From assembly GCA_965225735.1 (NCBI GenBank), contig CBDDBN010000030.1:1302001-1366000 (forward strand): a DNA stretch of 64,000 bases. The letters run 5' to 3'. Of this stretch, positions 9,273 to 19,378 are shown one piece after another (within the stretch, counting starts at the first letter, position 1; each line of letters starts with the position of its first letter). A program made the translations under genes and the position numbers. Source of the DNA: Denitrobaculum sp965225735 (GTDB lineage: Bacteria > Pseudomonadota > Alphaproteobacteria > Kiloniellales > Kiloniellaceae). The notes below the pieces were generated by a model, which saw nothing but the letters and a program-made list of their open reading frames with translations, had not been told where the DNA came from and ran no database searches.

Positions 9273-10918
9273 TGAGCAGCCGCAAACTCTCCGCGGCCGA
9301 AGGGCCCGTCTTGACCATCAGGGGCCTGACCGTTCGTTTGCCCGCGGATGCAGATCGCGAGTACGCCATCGAGGATGTTTCTTTCGAGGTGGGACGAGGC
9401 GAGATTGTCTGCGTGGTCGGCGAGTCCGGGTCGGGCAAGTCGGTCACCGCGCACAGTGTCATGGGCTTAACCCCGCGCAAGGAATTGACGCCGGTCGCGG
9501 GTGAGATCTTGCTACAGGATGAAGAACTCCTGACTAAGAGTGAGACTCAACTGCGCGCGCTGCGCGGCGAACGCATGGCGATGATCTTTCAAGAGCCCAT
9601 GACCGCGCTTAATCCGGTCATGAAAGTCGGCGATCAAATCGCCGAGATGCTCGAGATCCATAGCAGTATGTCGGCCCAGGAACGCAGCGCGCGGGTCGTC
9701 GAAGTCATGCGCGATGTGAACCTGCCGGATCCGGAACAGCTGTTCCATTCCTATCCACACCAGCTTTCCGGTGGCCAGCGGCAACGGATCATGATCGCCA
9801 TGGCACTGGCCCTGGAACCCGGGCTTTTGATCGCGGATGAACCGACGACGGCACTCGATGTCACGACCCAGGCGCAGATCCTGGATCTCATCAAGGACAT
9901 TCAGCAGCGTCACGGCACCGGCGTGATGTTCATCACCCATGACTTCGGTGTGGTCGCGGAGATCGCCGACCGCGTTGTGGTGATGCAGCACGGCAAGGTG
10001 GTCGAGCAAGGCAATGCTCAAGAGGTGATCGGCAATCCTCAGCATCCCTACACCAAGATGCTGATGGCCTCTGTTCCAAGCCTGACACCGCCGGAACGTG
10101 AGGCTGTCGACAAAGAGCAACCGGCTCTGACTGCACGTAAGCTCAACAAAACCTATGGCGCGCGTGGTTGGTTCGGCCGCGGGCGCGAGGTTCATGCAGC
10201 GCAGGACGTTGAACTGGTGGTTCATCGCGGTGAGACTCTTGGTGTTGTCGGCGAATCCGGTTCCGGGAAATCGACCGTGGCACGCTGTATCGTGCGGCTG
10301 ATCGATCCTACGGCGGGCGAGATTATGATCTCCGGCAACAATATCGCGGGACTGGGCGAAAAGGCACTGCGCCCCTATCGCCGGGACGTGCAGATCGTGT
10401 TTCAGGACCCTTACCGATCCCTGAATCCGCGCCGGACGGTGGGGCAGTCGATCGTTGAAGGACCGATGAACTTCGGTCTTTCCAAGGACGAGGCCGTGGC
10501 TCGGGCGCGGGAACTAATGCAGGTCGTTGGCCTCTCGCCGGACGCGCTCGATCGCTTCCCGCATCAATTCTCGGGCGGCCAGCGTCAGCGTATTTGCATC
10601 GCCCGGGCGCTCGCCATGGAACCTAAAGTGCTGATCGCCGATGAAGCGGTGTCGGCACTCGATGTTTCAGTTCAGGCCCAGGTGCTCGAGCTCCTGGACG
10701 ACGTGCGCGAGCGTTTCGACCTGGCAATGCTTTTCATCACGCACGATCTACGGGTTGCGGCGCAGGTTTGCGACCGCATCATGGTGATGCAACACGGCAA
10801 GGTAGTTGAACAGGGCCAAACGGCCGAGGTCTACGCCTCACCGCAGCACCCCTATACCCAGTCGCTGCTGGCCGCCGCACCTGGACGCAGCACAACCTTC
10901 GGCGCGGCAGCGGAGTAG
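9272..10918 (+). CDS. ABC transporter ATP-binding protein, fused DppD-DppF type
   Basis: A 548-residue protein with two complete nucleotide-binding domains in one chain. Each half has a Walker A motif GESGSGKS, a signature (LSGGQRQRI, FSGGQRQRI) and a Walker B aspartate (LLIADEPTTALD, VLIADEAVSALD). It should power the two adjacent permeases. The ATG at 9272 overlaps the previous stop; AGGA lies 7 bases upstream, favouring it over the GTG three bases earlier. The second half keeps the C-terminal oligopeptide-type extension (QHPYTQSLLAAAP). Confidence 0.92.
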   Translation: MSSRKLSAAEGPVLTIRGLTVRLPADADREYAIEDVSFEVGRGEIVCVVGESGSGKSVTAHSVMGLTPRKELTPVAGEILLQDEELLTKSETQLRALRGERMAMIFQEPMTALNPVMKVGDQIAEMLEIHSSMSAQERSARVVEVMRDVNLPDPEQLFHSYPHQLSGGQRQRIMIAMALALEPGLLIADEPTTALDVTTQAQILDLIKDIQQRHGTGVMFITHDFGVVAEIADRVVVMQHGKVVEQGNAQEVIGNPQHPYTKMLMASVPSLTPPEREAVDKEQPALTARKLNKTYGARGWFGRGREVHAAQDVELVVHRGETLGVVGESGSGKSTVARCIVRLIDPTAGEIMISGNNIAGLGEKALRPYRRDVQIVFQDPYRSLNPRRTVGQSIVEGPMNFGLSKDEAVARARELMQVVGLSPDALDRFPHQFSGGQRQRICIARALAMEPKVLIADEAVSALDVSVQAQVLELLDDVRERFDLAMLFITHDLRVAAQVCDRIMVMQHGKVVEQGQTAEVYASPQHPYTQSLLAAAPGRSTTFGAAAE

Positions 10919-10961
10919 GCGGCTGACGTCTCATAAGAGACAAACAGGCCGAGGCGAAGCT

Positions 10962-11043
10962 AAATTTTATGGAAAGATGGTTGAGCCGAGCGAACTAAGT
11001 TCGGGCCAAACACTCCGAGGAGACACCAGATTTTATCGAAATT

Positions 11044-11062
<19 letters not shown>
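10962..11062. repeat. Imperfect direct repeat: degenerate second copy of the tRNA-Ala 3' end
   Basis: The 35 bases at 10962-10996 match the 35 bases at 11028-11062 at 27 positions, with a 66-base offset. The second copy covers the last 19 bases of the tRNA gene plus 16 bases of 3' flank (ATTTTAT-GAAA). The first copy keeps GAGCCGAG and TGGT but has drifted elsewhere. Duplicated tRNA 3' ends can be footprints of site-specific integration, though slippage or tandem duplication is equally possible. Confidence 0.5.
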
Positions 11063-11119
<57 letters not shown>

Positions 11120-11175
11120 ATCTCTTGTCGCGCTTGGGAAAATCTTAGCTTAGCCGCCAGAGCGGCGTGCGCGAA

Positions 11176-11261
11176 CGGCGGGAAGATATGTGTCCCTCCG
11201 GATCAAGGCAAGGGAAAAATCACCTGTTCGGATCCCCGCGCCTTGCCCCCTGTTCCCGCCG
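11176..11261. other. Inverted-repeat region between the TIGR02300 gene and tRNA-Ala
   Basis: CGGCGGGAA at 11176-11184 pairs perfectly with TTCCCGCCG at 11253-11261. Inside, GGCAAGG pairs with CCTTGCC. The stretch could fold as an extended hairpin in a transcript from either strand. It matches no RNA family I recognise and carries no convincing reading frame. Confidence 0.3.
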
Positions 11262-11333
11262 AATTCGTACCGAAGGCGGGTCGCCAACCAGGGTTCTCGA
11301 CCCCGCCGCTTCGCCGTGCTGCGAAAGGCGGAC

Positions 11334-11350
11334 GGAGCGCTTAGCGCTCC
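11334..11350. other. Hairpin spanning the stop codon of the TIGR02300 gene
   Basis: GGAGCGC and GCGCTCC form a perfect 7-base-pair stem with a 3-base loop, and the loop is exactly the stop codon (TAA on the minus strand). No run of T follows, so it is not a classic intrinsic terminator. It could stabilise the mRNA end. Confidence 0.4.
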
Positions 11351-11688
11351 TCTTCGTCGCCTTCTATGACAACGTCGCCGAGATCCGAGTCACCATCCAG
11401 GTCGTCGGTGTTTGCCAGGACCGCATCGTCGTCCTCGGAAACATCGACGTCATCATCGTCGTTGTCGTCCAGCAGAACGGCATCATCCTCAACTTCGACC
11501 TTTGCTTTCGCGGTTTCTTTCACCGCGGCCTTGACGGGCGTCGGCCTGGGCCGCCTGGATTTAAGGAGCGCATCCGGGTCGAAGGTGGCGCCGCACTTAG
11601 GGCAGACGATCGGATTGCGCTGCATATCGTAAAATTTCGCGCTGCAGCTCTGGCAGACGCGTTTGAGACCCCATTCCGGCTTGGCCAC
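11341..11688 (-). CDS. TIGR02300 / FYDLN-type zinc-ribbon protein
   Basis: A 115-residue alphaproteobacterial protein of unknown function. It begins MAKPEWGLKR and carries a C4 zinc ribbon, C12-x2-C15 and C29-x2-C32, around the family signature AKFYDMQRNP (canonical FYDLN). The rest is a basic linker and a very acidic Asp/Glu-rich tail. The GTG at 11688 is chosen because GGAGGA lies 6 bases upstream and the family starts here; an in-frame ATG at 11739 would add 17 unrelated residues. It is divergent from aroA, a common arrangement in this class. Confidence 0.85.
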   Translation of the reverse strand: MAKPEWGLKRVCQSCSAKFYDMQRNPIVCPKCGATFDPDALLKSRRPRPTPVKAAVKETAKAKVEVEDDAVLLDDNDDDDVDVSEDDDAVLANTDDLDGDSDLGDVVIEGDEEER

Positions 11689-11981
11689 GGCCAATCCTCC
11701 AATAGACTGCAAATCGGCTACGGGCGAGGCGTTTGCCATGTTCGACTGCGCCTGTCAAAAGGTAATTCGAGGAATTCGGGCCAGATGAGTTCTTGGGAGC
11801 ATTTCCGGTCCGATTTTCGCACAATGCCTACTGCTTCGACCGGGCAGCCACGGAGGCCTGGAATGACTTCGGTTTGAAAGACTTGTCATCCTGCTGCGGT
11901 ATGCTAGAGACGGGGCGCATCGTCTTAAAACGCAGATCCGAAGGAGCCGGCCTGAAAAAAAAGTGTGCCGGTAGAAATATC

Positions 11982-13355
11982 GTGAAGCCCTTAACTGCTA
12001 AGCCTTCAACGACCCTGAGCGGAATCGTCCGCGTGCCGGGCGACAAATCCATTTCACACCGCGCTCTCATGCTCGCGGCCATTGCGGTTGGCGAAAGCCG
12101 GGTCGAAGGTCTGCTCGAGGGTGAGGATGTGCTTTGCACGGCCGCTGCCATGCGGGCGCTCGGTGCAGAGATCGAACGGGGTGATGACGGAATCTGGCGG
12201 ATCTGGGGACGCGGCGTTGGCGGCCTGCGCGAACCCGATTGTGTGCTGGATATGGGAAACTCGGGAACCGCGGCGCGTCTTTTACTCGGCCTGCTCGCCA
12301 CCCATCCCTTGACGGCCACCATGACCGGCGATGAGTCTTTACGCGGCCGGCCGATGGGGCGGGTTACCCGCCCGCTCAGCGAATTTGGCGCACAGTTTAC
12401 GGGACGCGCCAGGGAGTCAGGAGAATCAGGCGCCGGAGGCGAGCTTCTGCCGCTTACTGTCAGTGGCACGTCTAATCCTCTGCCGATCACCTATCGCTTG
12501 CCGGTCGCTTCGGCTCAGGTGAAGTCTGCGGTTTTGCTGGCTGGCTTGAATACACCGGGCGAGACAACCGTAATCGAACCTGCCCATACCCGAGATCACA
12601 GCGAGCTGATGCTGAGACACTTTGGCGCTGCGTTGACTGTTCAGGAGACCGAAGAAGGGCGCGCGACGACATTGGTCGGTCAGCCCGAGTTGACGGCCCG
12701 CGATATCATGGTCCCCGCCGATCCTTCTTCCGCGGCCTTTCCGCTGGTGGCCGCTTTGCTGGTGCCGGGTTCCGAGATCACCTTGCCCTCGGTTGGCATG
12801 AATAAGCACCGCACAGGCCTTTTCACCACGCTTAAGGAAATGGGGGCCGCGATCGACTTCGCTAACGCACGCGAAGAAGGCGGGGAACCGGTTGCGGATC
12901 TGATCGTCAAGGCCGGTCCGCTTCGGGCTGTTGAAGTGCCGCCTGAACGGGCGCCCTCGATGATTGACGAATATCCCGTCCTGGCGGTCGCGGCTGCCTG
13001 CGCCAAAGGCACCACGGTCATGCGCGGCCTGTCGGAGCTTCGCGTTAAGGAATGTGACCGTCTGGCAGCGACTGCACGCGGCCTCGAGGCCTGCGGCGTA
13101 GAGGTCGAAGAAGGCGAAGACAGCCTGATCGTTCACGGGACCGGCGAGCTGCCAGCCGGGGGCGGTAACGTGGCGACGCACTTCGACCACCGCATCGCCA
13201 TGAGCTTTCTGGTCCTTGGGCTAGCATCGAAGGCACCGGTCTGTGTCGATGATGCAACAGCAATTGATACCTCTTTCCCAGGATTTCAGTCCCTCATGGG
13301 CGGCCTGGGCGCTCAGATCATGGCCGGAGAAGGTCCGGGAGCATCGGCCGCGTGA
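11982..13355 (+). CDS. aroA: 3-phosphoshikimate 1-carboxyvinyltransferase (EPSP synthase)
   Basis: Joins shikimate-3-phosphate and phosphoenolpyruvate to make EPSP in the aromatic amino acid pathway. The 457-residue protein has VPGDKSISHRAL, GNSGTAARLL, RPMGRV, the long VASAQVKSAVLLAGLNTPG segment and DHRIAMSFLV. The overall pattern is close to class II enzymes of the CP4 type, but the position equivalent to CP4 Ala100 is glycine here, the usual residue. The start is uncertain: GTG at 11982 puts the protein in line with relatives but lacks a clear ribosome-binding site, and an ATG at 11901 is the alternative. It overlaps cmk by four bases (GTGA). Confidence 0.93.
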   Translation: MKPLTAKPSTTLSGIVRVPGDKSISHRALMLAAIAVGESRVEGLLEGEDVLCTAAAMRALGAEIERGDDGIWRIWGRGVGGLREPDCVLDMGNSGTAARLLLGLLATHPLTATMTGDESLRGRPMGRVTRPLSEFGAQFTGRARESGESGAGGELLPLTVSGTSNPLPITYRLPVASAQVKSAVLLAGLNTPGETTVIEPAHTRDHSELMLRHFGAALTVQETEEGRATTLVGQPELTARDIMVPADPSSAAFPLVAALLVPGSEITLPSVGMNKHRTGLFTTLKEMGAAIDFANAREEGGEPVADLIVKAGPLRAVEVPPERAPSMIDEYPVLAVAAACAKGTTVMRGLSELRVKECDRLAATARGLEACGVEVEEGEDSLIVHGTGELPAGGGNVATHFDHRIAMSFLVLGLASKAPVCVDDATAIDTSFPGFQSLMGGLGAQIMAGEGPGASAA

Positions 13356-13999
13356 TTATTGCCGTCGATGGCCCAGTTGCAGCAGGCAAGGGCACACTGG
13401 CCAGGAATCTGGCCGCTGAACTCGATCTTGCCTATCTGGACACAGGGTCCATTTACCGCGCGGTTGGTGCGAAAATTCTTGATCGGGGTGAGGATCCCGG
13501 CGATCCCGTCGCCGCCCTTCGGGCTGCTGAGGATCTTGCGCCGGGCGATCTGGGGCGCTCCGACCTGCGCCAGGAGCGTGTCGGGCTCGCGGCGTCCACG
13601 GTCGCGGTTAATACCCAGGTCCGGGCCGTGCTTTTGGCATTTCAGCGAGAATTCGCCGCAAATCCGCCAGATTTAACCGATGGGCCTGCTTCTGGGGCGG
13701 TTCTCGATGGCCGGGATATTGGGACAGTCGTCTGTCCGGACGCCGATTTGAAGTTCTTCGTCACTGCGACACCCGAAGCGCGGGCACAGCGGCGTCATAA
13801 AGAGTTGATTGAACGCGGCGATGAGTCTATATACGCGCGCGTTCTTCAGGATCTCATGGATCGAGATGCCCGGGACTCCCAGCGAGTTACGGCGCCTCTG
13901 AAGCCGGCCGACGATGCTGTGTATCTCGATACCAGCGATATGCAGGCCGGAGAGGTCCTGGAAGCAGCCTTGGGTCACGTCCGTAAGCGCAAACTTTAG
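13352..13999 (+). CDS. cmk: Cytidylate kinase
   Basis: Phosphorylates CMP and dCMP to the diphosphates. The 215-residue protein opens MIIAVDGPVAAGKGTLA, with the P-loop GPVAAGKGT at residues 7-15. YLDTGSIYRAVG, LDGRDIGTVVCPDADLKFFVTA and the lid arginines in RAQRRHKEL follow. The GTG start overlaps the aroA stop by four bases. The order aroA-cmk-rpsA is widely conserved in proteobacteria. Confidence 0.95.
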   Translation: MIIAVDGPVAAGKGTLARNLAAELDLAYLDTGSIYRAVGAKILDRGEDPGDPVAALRAAEDLAPGDLGRSDLRQERVGLAASTVAVNTQVRAVLLAFQREFAANPPDLTDGPASGAVLDGRDIGTVVCPDADLKFFVTATPEARAQRRHKELIERGDESIYARVLQDLMDRDARDSQRVTAPLKPADDAVYLDTSDMQAGEVLEAALGHVRKRKL

Positions 14000-14264
14000 C
14001 GCGGGCTGATTTTGAGGACTGTGGCGGCTAGCCGCGGACACTTAAGTCCAAGGCCGGCTCTGGAAAGCATAGTCAGATTTATCGGTGGCAATATGGCTTA
14101 TGCCTTGCCGCCTTGTTGTCGTTGCGACAGGTGAGCGGCCTTTCCGGCCAAGCTTCTGTCGTTGCGAAGGGCAAATAAGTTAACTGTGGCCCGGGATGGT
14201 CCCGGGAAGACCGTCGGAGTCAACCGGCCGGCCCGCATAGTGCGAATTGAAAGGACTTTAACAC
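14000..14264 (+). promoter_or_regulatory. Structured 5' region of rpsA
   Basis: This 265-base gap holds several dyads: GCGGCTAGCCGC at 14024-14035; GGCC-TTTCC-GGCC near 14137-14148; and a CCCGGGA/TCCCGGG stem with a 3-base loop at 14190-14206. An 11-base direct repeat, TGTCGTTGCGA, occurs at 14117-14127 and 14157-14167. The AAAGGA ribosome-binding site follows at about 14249. Leaders of ribosomal protein genes often mediate autoregulation; that role here is inference. Confidence 0.4.
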
Positions 14265-16100
<1,836 letters not shown>

Positions 16101-16136
16101 TCGAACAGATCGGGCGCTTGCGCGTCTCAGTTATAA

Positions 16137-16170
16137 CAAAGCGGCTCGGTAGGTGTACCGGGCCGCTTTT
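16137..16170 (+). terminator. Rho-independent terminator after rpsA
   Basis: GCGGCTCGGT and ACCGGGCCGC form a 10-base-pair stem (one G-U pair) around a 6-base loop, directly followed by TTTTGTCTT. It starts 37 bases after the rpsA stop. Confidence 0.9.
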
Positions 16171-16434
16171 GTCTTATTCATGTTTATAGTTAATTGAGTT
16201 GGAGAAAAAACCTTTGATCTTAGTGGGTTACACTTGACGCCTTCGGTCCCCTCTGGCAACCTTTGAGGTAATGAACTTGAGCCGAAGCGGTTTTCCTGGG
16301 TTGAATATGCCGTAAAAAACGAAAACGGTGCCGGAAAATTAAGACTTTGGCGGTTGAACAGACAAATGGGGCGTTGAGGCTTTGATCAACGCGGGGGTCT
16401 TAGACCGCATGGCCTGCCAGGGGGAAGGGGCATT
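16171..16434 (+). other. Gap before ihfB
   Basis: No gene is supported in these 264 bases. It should contain the ihfB promoter, but no convincing -35/-10 pair stands out. A GGGGGAAGGGG ribosome-binding site ends the stretch. A 14-codon ORF at 16271 is too short to support. Confidence 0.4.
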
Positions 16435-16719
16435 ATGACCAAGTCGGAGCTCATTCAGCATATCGCGGAGCTGAATCCGCACCTTTACCATCGTGACGTC
16501 GAACGGATCGTCACGACCATATTCGATGAGATTTCAGAAGCTTTGGCGCGTGGCGACCGGGTGGAACTCCGCGGATTCGGCGCGTTCTCAGTCAAACACA
16601 GAGAAGCCCGCGTGGGTCGCAATCCACGCACCGGCGACGCGGTGAGTGTTTCGGAAAAACACATTCCCTTCTTCAAAACCGGTAAGCAGCTTCGCGAACG
16701 CTTGAACGGCGAGTCCTGA
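16435..16719 (+). CDS. ihfB: Integration host factor, beta subunit
   Basis: DNA-bending nucleoid protein that pairs with IHF alpha. The 94-residue length equals that of the E. coli subunit. The N-terminal dimerisation helices (MTKSELIQHIAELN), RVELRGFGAFSV and the beta-arm GRNPRTGDAVSV, with the DNA-intercalating proline, are all present. The residues KHIPFFKTGKQLRERLN close the domain. It lies after rpsA, as in many proteobacteria. Confidence 0.96.
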   Translation: MTKSELIQHIAELNPHLYHRDVERIVTTIFDEISEALARGDRVELRGFGAFSVKHREARVGRNPRTGDAVSVSEKHIPFFKTGKQLRERLNGES

Positions 16720-17069
16720 CGCAGGCTCTCGCTTTAGCAAAAGCAAATTAAACCTATTGCTTCTGGACGCCGCTAATAAGCGGCTCCTGGAATGTTACCT
16801 GCTTGTCTTGAGTCCGCTTTGGCGAAGCGGATGAGCGTTGTTGTTGAACGAAGAAGTCGATCGTAGTCGCTGCTTCAGTACTGACTGTTCGTGGTGTTAC
16901 AGGGGCTGGCGCTTGCTTCCCTGCGCGCGCTAAGCTGTGTTAGAACTGTGAAGGTCCTGGACAGATGCCGCCTGGTAGCTGACGGACGCGAACTTAACAG
17001 GAATCTGCGTAGCAAGCTGTTCGCGATAGTTATGACGCGCAGGTTCCGAGCAAACTCAGCGAGCTGAAT
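16720..17069. other. Gap between ihfB and lapA with two hairpins
   Basis: No gene is supported in these 350 bases. GCCGCT-AATA-AGCGGC at 16769-16784 and TCCGCTT-TGGCG-AAGCGGA at 16813-16831 are clean hairpins without T-runs. They may mark the 3' end of the ihfB message. No clear promoter is seen for lapA. Confidence 0.4.
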
Positions 17070-17510
17070 GTGAAGTACTTTTCCTGGATCATTACGCTGC
17101 CCTTGATGCTGTTTGTCGTGGTCTTTGCCTTGAGCAATATGCATGAGGTCACTTTCGGTCTCTGGCCGTTTGACGACACCTTCACGTTAGAACTCTTTAT
17201 CGCTGTGCTGGTGACATTTGTTCTCGGGTTTATTTGCGGCGGTACCGTTTTGTGGTTCTCCGACGGCAAGGTCCGCCGGCGGGCGCGCAGAGCGGAGTCC
17301 GAAGCTGCTGGTCTCAAGCAGGAGAACGCGAACCTGAAACATCAGATCTCTCGCGAAGCCGCAGAGCGTGCGCACAAAGGGGGCGCTTCCGCGACCGGAG
17401 GAACGGCGCCGCTACAGATCGGCGGTAAAGCTTCGCAGCCAAACCAGGCGCCGTTGGCTGCCTCATCTGGCAACGGGGCGCCGCCCGCCCGCCTCGCCGG
17501 AACCTCGTGA
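17070..17510 (+). CDS. LapA-domain inner-membrane protein (DUF1049)
   Basis: A 146-residue protein with two membrane helices near residues 5-25 and 42-66, enclosing the LapA-domain motif NMHEVTFGLWPF. A basic RRRARRAE segment and a short coiled coil (ESEAAGLKQENANLKHQI) follow, with a disordered tail. In enterobacteria LapA works with LapB in controlling lipopolysaccharide synthesis; no lapB is visible here, so the role is inferred from the domain only. The start is GTG with a weak ribosome-binding site. Confidence 0.75.
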   Translation: MKYFSWIITLPLMLFVVVFALSNMHEVTFGLWPFDDTFTLELFIAVLVTFVLGFICGGTVLWFSDGKVRRRARRAESEAAGLKQENANLKHQISREAAERAHKGGASATGGTAPLQIGGKASQPNQAPLAASSGNGAPPARLAGTS

Positions 17511-17552
17511 ACTTACGGCGTCTGATATTCCGGCGACAGTGAGCCCAGCTCG

Positions 17553-18488
17553 ATGCGGATAATTTCAGCCGCCGAAGTCGAAGCTGCACTGGATTTTACC
17601 AGTCTGGTCGAGCGGTTGCGCCAGAGTTTCAGGCGCGAAACCGTCGTTCCGGAACGTCAACACTACAGGCTGCAGGATGGCAAGGGCGATGAAGCGGCTC
17701 TCATGCTGATGCCCGCCTGGCAGTCGGCCTACAGCATCGGCATCAGGTTGGCCACGATTTTCCCAAACAACGGCGAGCAGGGGCTGCCCACGGTCATGGG
17801 GGCTTATCTTCTGCTCGACGGTAAAACCGGTTCGCCCCGCGCTCTGATCGACGGGCCGACCCTGACCCTCAAACGCACTGCGGCTGCTTCGGCGCTCGCC
17901 TCGCGCTACCTCTCGCGTCCGGACTGCGAGCGTTTACTGATGGTTGGAACAGGCAGTCTGGCGCCTTATCTCATCACCGCGCACGCCTCGGTCCGCCCGG
18001 TCTGCAATGTCTTGATCTGGGGGCGCCACCCGGAAAAGGCGGAGCGTCTTGCGAAGCGCTTGAACCGGCGCGATTTCCGGGTCGACTTTACGACAGACCT
18101 TGAGGCGGCTGCCAAGGGTGCGGATATCATCTCCTGTGCCACGCTCAGCCGGGATGCCTTGATTCGGGGGGCTTGGCTGCAGCCCGGGCAACATCTGGAT
18201 CTGGTTGGGGCTTTCCGCGCCGACATGCGCGAAAGCGATGACGAAGTGATCCAGAAATCGCGCATCTTTGTCGATACGCGCGCGGGTGCGCTGAGCGATG
18301 CTGGGGATCTGGTTCAACCGATTAACGACGGCGTCTTCGACCCGACCGATATCGCCGGAGATTTCTTCGATATGACCCGGGGGGACCGGGCAGGCCGTCG
18401 TTATTACGACCAGATCACGCTTTTTAAGTCGGTCGGTACCGCAATCGAAGATCTCGCGGCCGCGCAGCTTACTGTCGAGCGCTGTTAA
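17553..18488 (+). CDS. Ornithine cyclodeaminase / mu-crystallin family protein
   Basis: A 311-residue NAD(P)-dependent enzyme. Relatives include ornithine cyclodeaminase, pyrroline-2-carboxylate reductase and alanine dehydrogenase. The substrate-binding part is MLMPAWQ.....GIRLATIFPNN, followed by a Rossmann segment MVGTGSLAPYLITAHASVRP and GADIISCATLS. The SDAGDLVQPI and TLFKSVGTAIEDL segments are typical of the family. Which of the three activities it has is not decidable here. It lies 42 bases after lapA and 136 bases before pyrF. Confidence 0.85.
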   Translation: MRIISAAEVEAALDFTSLVERLRQSFRRETVVPERQHYRLQDGKGDEAALMLMPAWQSAYSIGIRLATIFPNNGEQGLPTVMGAYLLLDGKTGSPRALIDGPTLTLKRTAAASALASRYLSRPDCERLLMVGTGSLAPYLITAHASVRPVCNVLIWGRHPEKAERLAKRLNRRDFRVDFTTDLEAAAKGADIISCATLSRDALIRGAWLQPGQHLDLVGAFRADMRESDDEVIQKSRIFVDTRAGALSDAGDLVQPINDGVFDPTDIAGDFFDMTRGDRAGRRYYDQITLFKSVGTAIEDLAAAQLTVERC

Positions 18489-18539
18489 GACTTTGCACGG
18501 CAGCCGGTTGTCTTACTGCGAAAAACTGGTAAGAAGGCT

Positions 18540-18613
18540 CTCTCAGAAGGATGGATCGCCAGCCCGTTGATTCCAAAGGTTGTCGCTTCCGGATCTGTCC
18601 AGCATTCTGAGAG
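18540..18613 (+). promoter_or_regulatory. Inverted repeat that can pair with the pyrF ribosome-binding site
   Basis: CTCTCAGAA at 18540-18548 is the exact complement of TTCTGAGAG at 18605-18613. The second arm overlaps the pyrF ribosome-binding site GAGAGGA (18609-18615). Pairing in the mRNA would mask translation initiation. No known riboswitch is recognised. Confidence 0.4.
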
Positions 18614-18624
18614 GATTCCACCGC

Positions 18625-19338
18625 ATGAACCCGAAAGACCGCATCCTTGTGGGCGTGGATACGCCTGAGCGCGCACGTGCCGAAACCCTGGTCCAAAACC
18701 TGCGCGGCAAGGTCGGCGGTATTAAGATCGGTAAGGAGTTTTTCACGTCGCAGGGACCCCAGGTCGTCCGGGAAGTGATCGGGGATGAGCCCCTGTTCCT
18801 CGATCTGAAGTTCCACGATATTCCGAACACCGTCGCGGGCGCCGTCCGCGCTTCCGTGAAACTTAAGCCGCTGATCGTCAACGTGCATGCCGCGGGCGGT
18901 CGCGCCATGATGACCGCGGCTGCCGAAGCCGCGAAGGAAGAGGCTGAGGCGCTGGGAGTCCCGAAGCCGTTGGTGATTGCCGTTACGGTGCTCACAAGTC
19001 TGGACGATGCGGATCTCGAGTCGGTCGGGCAGCAGGGGCCGGCTGCGGCTCAGGTCGAACGCCTCGCGGCCCTCGCTCAGGACTGTGGCTTGGACGGCGT
19101 GGTCTGTTCGCCGCGCGAAATTACTGCTTTACGGAGGCTTTGCGGTCCGGACTTTAAGCTGGTGGTTCCGGGAATTCGTCCTTCGTGGGCCGCAGCAGGC
19201 GATCAAAAGCGCATTATGACGCCCGCTGATGCCGTTTCGGCCGGCGCAGACTATATTGTGATTGGGCGTCCCATCGCCGCCGCACCTGATCCCGCCGAGG
19301 CTGCGGATAGAATAGCGGCGGAGTTGGCGGGACTCTGA
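18625..19338 (+). CDS. pyrF: Orotidine 5'-phosphate decarboxylase
   Basis: Decarboxylates OMP to UMP, the last step of de novo pyrimidine synthesis. The 237-residue TIM barrel has the catalytic segment LDLKFHDIPNTVAGAV and the phosphate-binding end VVPGIRP...DQKRIMTPADAVSAGADYIVIGRPI. The ATG at 18625 follows GAGAGGA by about 9 bases and starts the canonical MNPKDRILVGVD; the longer frame from 18580 lacks support. It ends 40 bases before the convergent gntR-type gene. Confidence 0.95.
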   Translation: MNPKDRILVGVDTPERARAETLVQNLRGKVGGIKIGKEFFTSQGPQVVREVIGDEPLFLDLKFHDIPNTVAGAVRASVKLKPLIVNVHAAGGRAMMTAAAEAAKEEAEALGVPKPLVIAVTVLTSLDDADLESVGQQGPAAAQVERLAALAQDCGLDGVVCSPREITALRRLCGPDFKLVVPGIRPSWAAAGDQKRIMTPADAVSAGADYIVIGRPIAAAPDPAEAADRIAAELAGL

Positions 19339-19378
19339 TCAGGCTTTTTCGTGGCTGCCGGCCGTTGGGGGCTCTGCT

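Noticed and set aside
11167..11877. 236-codon plus-strand frame over the TIGR02300 gene
   Set aside because: It reads the complement of the zinc-ribbon gene, which is clearly the real one.
16271..16315. 14-codon ORF before ihfB with a nearby GAGG
   Set aside because: Too short, with spacing too tight to the GAGG; no coupling to ihfB.
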